A program made the position numbers and the translations under genes. From Monoplex corrugatus (lineage: Eukaryota; Mollusca; Gastropoda; Littorinimorpha; Ranellidae), in assembly GCA_030674185.1 (NCBI GenBank), contig CM060312.1, positions 35,505,862-35,569,861 on the forward strand: a stretch of 64,000 nucleotides of DNA. Direction: 5' to 3'. The notes beneath the pieces were generated by a model, which was not told the DNA's origin, ran no database searches, and worked only from the letters and a program-made list of their open reading frames with translations. Shown here one piece after another: positions 57,263 to 64,000 of this stretch; positions within the stretch are counted from its first letter, which is position 1, and the number at the start of each line of letters is the position of its first letter.

Positions 57263-57862
57263 CTAACTGGAAGACAAAGTCCCGGTAGAAAACATCTTCA
57301 GCATGTGTGTTTTCAAAAATATCCTCCCATGAAGGCCAGCAGAAACAGTCCGTGTGACCCCTGACCTGTTCAGGTACCGGACTGACGCCCAGCTGCCATT
57401 CTCCTTTAACTCCAACACCTGTCCAATCTTTCTACAAAATAAACAGCCATCCACTGGCCCTGCTTGGTGAACTGAGATAGGGCTGCTTCAAGTTCAACAG
57501 TGTCTTCATTCATGTCAGCAGCAGATATATCTCCTTCAGGATGAGTTCCAGTAGCAGAACAGGCAGCCACAAGACAGTCTGCAGAAGGGATAGGTCTTTC
57601 TGTGAGGAGATGGTGTTGAAGAACTAGCCTGAGATCATCCAAAAACCCTGTCAGTTTTAGACAGCCTTTTTTTATTTGCTGACAACCCATGTAATCCTAG
57701 AGGCAGAATTGCGGTACTGTTTTGAATACTTCTTTCCTTCCAACTGAAGTCCTCTTAACTGCAGCAGGAGACGGTTAGTCAGGCGTACTGCTGGCAACAA
57801 TGGTGGTCTTCCCTTCCAGGCAGAAAGCTTCTCCTCAGTCGGTTGTAGGTTTCATCAGCTGA
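57263..57862 (-). other. Antisense open-frame segment, possible decayed gene
   Basis: Two overlapping minus-strand frames look protein-like but are not recognised. One is at 57690-57406 (TGFLDDLRLVLQHHLL, then MNEDTVELEAALSQF) and one at 57454-57263 (KIGQVLELKENGSWASVRYL). A third frame above 57690 reads KLSAWKGRPPLLPAVRLTNR. An acceptor-like TTTTCAG precedes 57862, where the exon at 58515-58614 could splice, but that frame meets TGA after about 26 codons. It may be a decayed gene, a transposon remnant or noncoding RNA. Confidence 0.3.
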
Positions 57863-58514
57863 AAACAGCCACATTTCCTGTTGTTATTGTTCTCTAACTC
57901 TAAGTCATGTTTCTATGTCAACCAGTTTGCAGACAAATTCAGTAATTGTCCAGTATTGTCACATCGCTAAATTTTCAGCTTACAAGTTGAATCAATAAGA
58001 GAGAGTGTTCAGTTTGTTATTCATTTACTGGCAACAAATTTTGTGATTACACATTTCACAGTGCACAATCATATAATTGTAAGAAATTCTGAACAAAATG
58101 TGAGTATAGATCTAATTATATACTTAGGCCTATAGTTTTGTTTTGTTGAAGCTTAACTGATTCATCTGATGAAAGTGCGACCACATTGGAAGAACTGTGA
58201 AACCGAAAGTACTGCACAAGCTCAGGTCACGTGACCAAATAAAAGCCCTTCAATCCTTAAAATGAATGCTTTTCTTTACTAAATATATGAATGAAATAAG
58301 TGAAAAGTCTCTTTCTCGTAATACTTTTATCATGAAGGTAAGTTAGCACCAATGAATTTAAATAAGTCAGTCATTTTTCGGACCAGCCCACAACGTCGAG
58401 TTTGTGTTGTTGGCACGATTCCACACCATCTTGTTTCAAACAGCGTCGGCTCATAAAAAGTTCACAGAACAACAAAATATTCATAAAATCAAAAACAATA
58501 AAGAACTAACTTAC

Positions 58515-58614
58515 CAACATGCGCGAACAGTTGACCTGACTGCGATACTGAAGCAGTCAGTGTCACATTTCGGTCACTACTGGTGACCGACAATTCAGCG
58601 TGCGCGTCGGCCAT
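58515..58614 (-). CDS. Possible antisense first coding exon in TAF3 intron 4
   Basis: On the minus strand GCC ATG GCC starts 33 codons (MADAHAELSVTSSDRNVTLT then ASVSQSGQLFAHV) and ends in phase 1 at a strong GTAAGT donor at 58514. The local sequence is richer in CpG than its neighbours, as at many promoters. The start context is optimal. No family is recognised and the next exon is uncertain, since the best acceptor (57863) soon leads to a stop. It could be a real gene with a distant second exon or a noncoding transcript. Confidence 0.4.
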
Positions 58615-59719
58615 GGCAGCTAACAATGTTCGCGACGAGCGGTACACTTCGGTCTTTACAGTAGAAATTCTATTTTGAACATTTTATTGCTTGAATTTTT
58701 ACACATTGACAGCATGGATCATGACGAAACAGGCATGAAATAAGGATCTGGATGTCTTCTTTCATTTCATTGGGCGATCTTTTTAGATCGAGCCACTCAC
58801 GCGATGCGACAGAGCAGTAAGTAAGGGTAGTGTAAACAGAAGGCAATCGGCGTTACGTCAAAACGGCTGGACGAACTCGTTAGGGTAGGGCGAATGAACA
58901 TGTAATAAAACATATAAAAAATGAGTATTAGTCTAAACAAGTACATCATTCAAACAACGAAACACCAATCTTTTTATTGCAGTAGATTTTATTACATTTT
59001 CTTTCACACATCGCAAAATATGACGAGTTGAAAAACACCAAAAAGTAGGTCAAATCTGCAGACTTTCCCACTGACGCACGCTGTTTGGAGTAGCTATTAT
59101 GAGTGTCAGGACTGCAAAGTACTGGCAAGAGACGCCATCTTTGACCAAGTGAGGTCAGTGGGTCCCACCCAAACAAAACATAACAAACAAAATGAGGTTG
59201 CTCACGCATGGTCAAATCAAATCTGTGCTGATTGGCTGCTTTGGGTAGTGGAAAGGCCAGTGAAGCTATGTGTAACTTATAAAGCCTTGTATTGGTTGTA
59301 AACATCGCAGTGACTCGAGTGAGACTCCAAAAATTCGAAACGGGCAAAATCCCCTATAGGAGACATTCTTACGGAACTTTTGCACTGAGCGTCCCTATAG
59401 ATGACATCCAGACGGAGAGAGTTAAAGCAGTTTTTGGTGAAATTTGAAATACTGTGTACTAAGTTCATGAAATTTGTTGTATTATTGTGTATGCTAAGTT
59501 CTGTGAACTGCTGGGCTGAGGTACTTTGTATCATGGGGTTGTGTTCAGTATTGTGCTGTGATCATAGTTTGTTATGTACACTTGAAAGGTGGTTGGACTC
59601 TTCATGATGAGTCTCAGACTGTCTTGTCCTGTGAGATATATGTATATATGTTTGTCATCATCTTATTCTTATGCTTTTTCTTCAGCTTCTTATGGTTTCA
59701 TGTAATTTGCCATATGCAG
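58615..59719. other. TAF3 intron 4, last part
   Basis: No exon before the acceptor ATATGCAG at 59712-59719. CpG-containing stretches at 58615-58890 may be the promoter side of the antisense exon. Confidence 0.45.
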
Positions 59720-59851
59720 GACAAGGAGCACAAGAAAGAGAAGAAAGAGAAACGGCGTGACAAGGAAAAGAAGAAGAAGAACAAGGACAGAGACCGAGAT
59801 CGGCATGATAAGCATCACCATGACCACAAGCATCGGATTAAGGAAGATCTG
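59720..59851 (+). CDS. TAF3: TAF3 exon 5: Lys/Asp/His-rich segment
   Basis: Encodes residues 776-819 in phase 0 at both ends, so it could be skipped without a frameshift. Acceptor ATATGCAG before 59720 and donor GTAAGA at 59852. Translation is DKEHKKEKKEKRRDKEKKKK then DRDRDRHDKHHHDHKHRIK, matching the long charged region of TAF3 before the PHD finger. Confidence 0.88.
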
Positions 59852-60775
59852 GTAAGAAAAAAAGATTTTATTTTGGTTAAAGAAAGTTTTTCTTTTTTAT
59901 CTCTAAGTACTACATCTGCATTCCAAGTAATATTATTTTGGATACATGTCTTCTTCTGGTCATTTGGCTTACAATTTGATAACATCATATTGCTGTACCA
60001 TTTACTACTATTTCTTCAGTGAATAATGAATAGTTGTACTGTGACAACTAGTGATTTTAAACACAGCTTCAGGCAGTCCTTGCCCATTCTGCAGTATTGA
60101 TTGTAAATTTTGTTTTTTTTTCCCTGTATTTGTTTATTTGTTTGTAAGAGATTATTTTCATCAGTAGTTGTACATTTTTCAGTAGGTTGTAATTCTAATT
60201 CTCCTGTTGTAATTATCCAAGGACATTGTGGCATGTTATTGGGATATATTTGTATGTGTGTTTTGAATTCTGTTTTGTTGTTGCTTTTTTGTTTACTGCT
60301 TCTTCATATGTGAAGGTCTAGGGTATTGGTTCCATGCCATCCACTCCTGCTCCTCAGGACACTGCCAGATCAGATTTCATTCATTCAGACTTAAGTTGCA
60401 AGAAGTTCATAGTAAGCATTGATGTCAAACTGCTTGAAAGTGTTGTATTCTACACTTTTATAATATGTCCTGGTATCATGATGCAGTGATAATTAGTAAA
60501 ATTGTAAGGGGTCCAGTTCATGTGATCCAAGCATTCTGTGAGAGGGTTGAACAAATTTTCAAAGGGTTCCAAGTGTATAATTATGACAAAAACCATTTTC
60601 AAAGTATTTGTATTGATATATAATTATATATATATCCACATGTCTGCATTTATTCATTCATGTTCACATGTGAATACACGTATGCATTTACATGCGCGTG
60701 CGCACACACACATGCAGTATATGTATTGCTATATCCACATGTCTGCATTCATTCATTCATATTCACACACATGTG
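59852..60775. other. TAF3 intron 5, first part
   Basis: A partly duplicated phrase ATATCCACATGTCTGCATT(C/T)A occurs at about 60632 and 60731. No exon recognised. Confidence 0.5.
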
Positions 60776-60781
60776 CACGCT

Positions 60782-60820
<39 letters not shown>

Positions 60821-60883
60821 CACACTCACACACACACTACACACACACAACACACACACACACACACACACACCACACACATA
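60776..60883. repeat. (CA)n microsatellite
   Basis: CA repeats with CACT, TACA and CACCACA interruptions over about 108 bp. Confidence 0.95.
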
Positions 60884-61630
60884 GGGAAAGAACATATTCA
60901 CACATGGTTTTTCATATGCTGGTTAAGGCAGCAAACCAAGAGAACAGCAGTGACAGTAATAAAAATATTTGATGATGTTGATGATAATGATGATGATAAT
61001 GATAAATGATAATAGTATTCATAATGATAATAATATTGATGATAATAATAACAGTATTACCGAAAATCACTCCCTGTTGCAATAAACAGGGCTCCCAATT
61101 TTCGGATTTTTCTTGAAAATCCAAGAAAATCCACAGGCTGCTTCTTAGAACAAATTGTGCTTTTCGAGAGAAAAAAAAAAAGTTGGACTGATAATTTTTT
61201 CTTCTTCTGCGAAATAGTTGGCTATTTGTCAGTCTGTTGATCTCTTGTAGCAGACGACGAAAACTCTGCCTGGAAGAACGTTTTGGATATAGGGTGGACA
61301 TTTTTTAGGTCGGTGTAATTTTTTTTTATGTGTAGACATGCTGGTACCTGAACCCCTTCCATATATATACAGGCACGCAAAACATCAAATATGCACTTTA
61401 AAAAACTCTAAGCCATGCCAGTTTTTAGTGCTTATGGGAACATGAAAATATCCAGCATGCACATCCCAAAACTATGTATTGCTGCATACAAGGTGCAGTG
61501 AAAAGAAGGCCACTTTTACACATGAATACACATGGGAGTTTCAGTCTGCAAATAAAGAAGAATAACTGCCAGTGTGAGATAAATTTGTGTGAGAAGTACT
61601 GAATATTTTTTGTTTCCCTCTTTCCTGCAG
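60884..61630. other. TAF3 intron 5, last part
   Basis: GAT/AAT repeats at 60970-61060. No exon. Ends at the acceptor TTTCCTGCAG (61621-61630). Confidence 0.5.
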
Positions 61631-61782
61631 GCACCATCAGGATCAAATGGGCTGAAAATAACGATTAAGTTGGGAGCCAGGGACAATGAGTCGCCATCCT
61701 CCGTGGTAGTTGCAGATGGCAGTAGCCAGGAACCAGAGCCAGAGAAACAGAGACCTGCCTCCCAGCGCCCAGAGCTCAAGTT
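61631..61782 (+). CDS. TAF3: TAF3 exon 6: segment before the PHD finger
   Basis: Encodes residues 820-869 plus two bases. Acceptor TTTCCTGCAG, donor GTAAGT at 61783. GLKITIKLGARDNE parallels the human LTLRVGAGQDKIVI segment that lies shortly before the PHD finger. No sequence resembling a PHD finger (paired Cys, Trp) follows before 64000, so the next exon lies more than 2.2 kb downstream, outside the window. The gene is therefore partial here. Confidence 0.87.
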
Positions 61783-61844
61783 GTAAGTAGGGAGGGTCCG
61801 TGTTAGGAAAATTGTCCCATGAAGAATTTTCAGTGTTGTTTATT
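61783..61844. other. Start of TAF3 intron 6
   Basis: Follows the exon 6 donor; nothing else recognised. Confidence 0.5.
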
Positions 61845-62050
61845 CCAAATCTCCCCTTTGGGGATGCCAGGGACTCTTCCAGTATAAATAGTATCCCACA
61901 TTCTAGAAATTCTGTGAAATGTCCTCTTTTCTGTCACTCACTTTGTTTCTGCTTTGTTACTCTCTGTGTTTCTGCTTTGTACCTTTGCTTTCTTTCATTT
62001 CTTCCTATAATTTTCTACCTTGCTGGTTCATTCACCTGTTTATATTCTCT
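61845..62050 (-). repeat. Interspersed repeat E, copy 3
   Basis: CTTTTCTGTCACTCACTTTG, TTTCTGCTTTG and TACCTTTGCTTTCTTTCATT then CTTGCTGGTTCATTCACCTG follow the reverse complement of 20935-21115, including GGGGATGCCAGGGACTCTT matching the CCCCTGCATCTCC end. A short internal duplication (TTTGTTTCTGCTTTGTTAC / GTGTTTCTGCTTTGTACC) is present. Confidence 0.8.
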
Positions 62051-62834
62051 ACAGCCTAACATACTTTGTAAGTGATAGTTGGGTACATGTCTTAACTGCA
62101 TTTTTGGCTTTAAGAAAATGCATTGATCACTAAATGCACTCAGTTCATGCCATTACAAGTTGACCGGTCACAGACCTTTTTCCAAGTAGGATTGAAGAAG
62201 TTGTTTCGGCCCCAACGCCTCCAGCCCCACGTTCTCCTTTCATCAAGGACTGCAGGGCCTTCTGAGCCATTATGCACCACACGCACACACACACACACAC
62301 AAGCAAGAAAAAGGAGCTGGGAAGAGTTATTCTCATCCAGTTTCAGTCCACTACCTAGATAGGAAATCGGTTCCCTTGTTGCTTCCTGATGTGTATTCCT
62401 CATCCCTCATACAGGCGAGCAAGTAGATCCTGCCTCTTCAAACTCTTTCTACTCCTTTTTGTTTCTGATTATGGATAAAACAAAGGCTGATGGCATCACA
62501 ACCCGTTTGAGTAAAACTGGTACCTAGTTTGACCGTGTAACCGAAAGGCACAGTCTGCTTTGTCCTCCCCCACTGGACTGTCTTCCAGATTGGAGATAGA
62601 AGCAACAATACGGTAAAACACAGCAGAGAAAGCACTCCAACATCTCTGCCAAGGACATGGCCTTAGCTTTGTTGCCGAGATTAATGGGAGTAGATTATTC
62701 GGCCCTTCCATCTTCTGGAAAGTTCCTGGGGTTTTGCCCCTTTGGGGACTTCCCACATCTTGATAAAAGATTTAGAAATTCTTTACTGATACCAAAAACA
62801 TTGCCAAGCAGACTGCAACAGCATCCAAAATCCT
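62051..62834. other. TAF3 intron 6 stretch
   Basis: No PHD exon or other gene recognised. Contains a short CA run at 62280-62300. Confidence 0.5.
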
Positions 62835-64000
62835 GTAATGGGAAAATTTAGGCTAAAACTAAAGAGAAGAAAACAAACCAACGATAAAATCAAACTAAAT
62901 CTTGGATTCTTAAAGACAGATGAACAAAATGTAGCATATATACTCAGAGCAAATTCAGTGCTCTGGAAGAAGTTGGTGACAGTGAGGAGCAGAGGACAAA
63001 TTTGAGAAACTCAATAAATGAAGCTTGTGAAGAAATCCCTGAAGTTGAAAGAAAAGCAAAAAAGGACTGGATGATAAAAAATTTTTAGGCTTGATGGATG
63101 AATGGAAGAGGGTAAAGGGAAAAGAGGAAGAATACAAAAAGATAGATAAGGAAAACAGAAATGAGTGCAGTAAAGCTAAGGATGCTTGGCTAGAAACAAA
63201 GTGCATAGAAATAGAAGACCGACACAAAACACATCCCTGAGTTCATGTACAGAAACATAGAAGAAATTGCCCACAGGAAAAAGACACATCAACTGGTTGC
63301 TTAAAATCTAAAGACAGTACAAATAGTGTGGAAAATGACAAAATACTAGATAGATGGGAGAGTACATTAAAACCTTTTTGACAATGACAGAAAGGAGGAA
63401 CACATCAAAAGAAAGAAGGCTGAAGGACCACCAAGAATGCAAGAGGAAGTCAGAACAGCGTTGAAAAAGATGAATTTGGGAAGAGCCCCAGGACAGACAA
63501 TATTGGTATAGAAATGATTGAGGTTCTAGATGAATTTGATATTGAAAAAATAATAGTTCTATATGAAATTTATGACACTGGGAAAATACTGCAAGACATG
63601 TCATGATCACTTTTCACTGCACTTCCAAAGAAACCAGGGGCTAGAATGCGAACTTCATTGTACAATCAGCTTGATAAGTCATGTGACAAAGATTCTGTTA
63701 AGAATAGTCATGATGAGCACAAGGAATAAAATCAAAAGAGAAATAGCAGAAGAACAGTGTGGATTTGTCAAAGGGAAAGGGACTATTAATGCCATATACA
63801 TCCTAAGAACTCTCAGAATGATCAATTGAGTTGAATAAGGCTTTATGTTTATGTTTTGTTGATTATACCAAGGCTTTTGATTGAATAAGACATGAAGAAT
63901 TGATCAACCAACCAGAAAAGCTCAGTATTGATGGAAGAGATCTAAGAATAATGAGGGGTTTGTATAGGGAACAAGCTATAGCAATGAGAGTAGAAAGGAT
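62835..64000 (+). mobile_element. LINE family A, copy 3, runs off the window
   Basis: Plus-strand coding matches the 1.8-4.6 kb element: NLRNSINEACEEIPEV near 63000, KAKDAWLETKCIEIEDRHKT near 63170, then a GRAPGQTILV-like palm entry near 63480, SLISHVTKILLRIVMM near 63672, EEQCGFVKGKGTINAIYILR near 63750 and VDYTKAFD-like near 63860. Frames break near 63080, 63235, 63480, 63605 and 63830. The 3' part with the catalytic YADD box should lie beyond the right edge. Confidence 0.88.

Noticed and set aside
61783..64000. TAF3 PHD finger exon
   Set aside because: No paired-Cys/Trp pattern was found; the region holds repeat E and LINE-A.

Overview
This window looks like animal nuclear DNA, most likely from a mollusc or another lophotrochozoan. 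The support is spliced genes with GT-AG introns of up to about 6.6 kb, two recognisable animal genes (ARL6 and TAF3), many decayed non-LTR retrotransposons with RTE-like or CR1-like reverse transcriptases, tRNA-derived SINEs, a Tc1-type DNA transposon and dense CA/GT, GA and ATGT microsatellites. The phylum is inferred from repeat style and could be wrong. There are no bacterial-type operons and no CRISPR array.

Layout. Positions 1-29 kb are gene-poor and repeat-rich. They hold a duplicated microsatellite block (0.55-1.04 kb), a decayed LINE with endonuclease and reverse transcriptase (1.8-4.6 kb, minus), a SINE fragment (6.4-6.7 kb), a LINE endonuclease remnant (7.4-8.4 kb, minus), an unclassified unit with about five tandem copies of a ~140 bp monomer (8.9-9.4 kb), a broken Tc1 transposon at a clean TA site (10.2-11.8 kb), a TTAA-flanked MITE (14.6-14.8 kb), a foldback repeat (15.5-16.0 kb) and a LINE with a 941-codon open frame that lacks only its extreme 5' end (16.07-18.96 kb). 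A truncated LINE with a 15 bp target-site duplication lies at 27.5-28.5 kb.

ARL6 (29.7-30.3 kb, minus) is an intact, apparently intronless 191-codon Arf-family GTPase gene, which in animals recruits the BBSome to cilia. From 38.5 kb to beyond the right edge lies TAF3 (plus strand). Six exons are visible and join in phase: a histone-fold exon pair, a linker exon, a large basic exon, a Lys-rich exon and an exon before the PHD finger. The PHD finger itself is not in the window. The introns are full of SINEs, LINE fragments and microsatellites, and intron 4 contains a possible antisense first exon at 58.5-58.6 kb.

The two genes show no operon-like link. Most of the window's structure is transposon history: nested insertions, target-site duplications, a LINE 3' UTR that carries its own microsatellite, and several small repeat families with two to five copies each. 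I found no convincing new defence or biosynthetic system. The most unusual items are the foldback repeat with a hammerhead-like core, the repeated motif and AT-hook in TAF3, the intronless ARL6 and the unclassified tandem-monomer unit.
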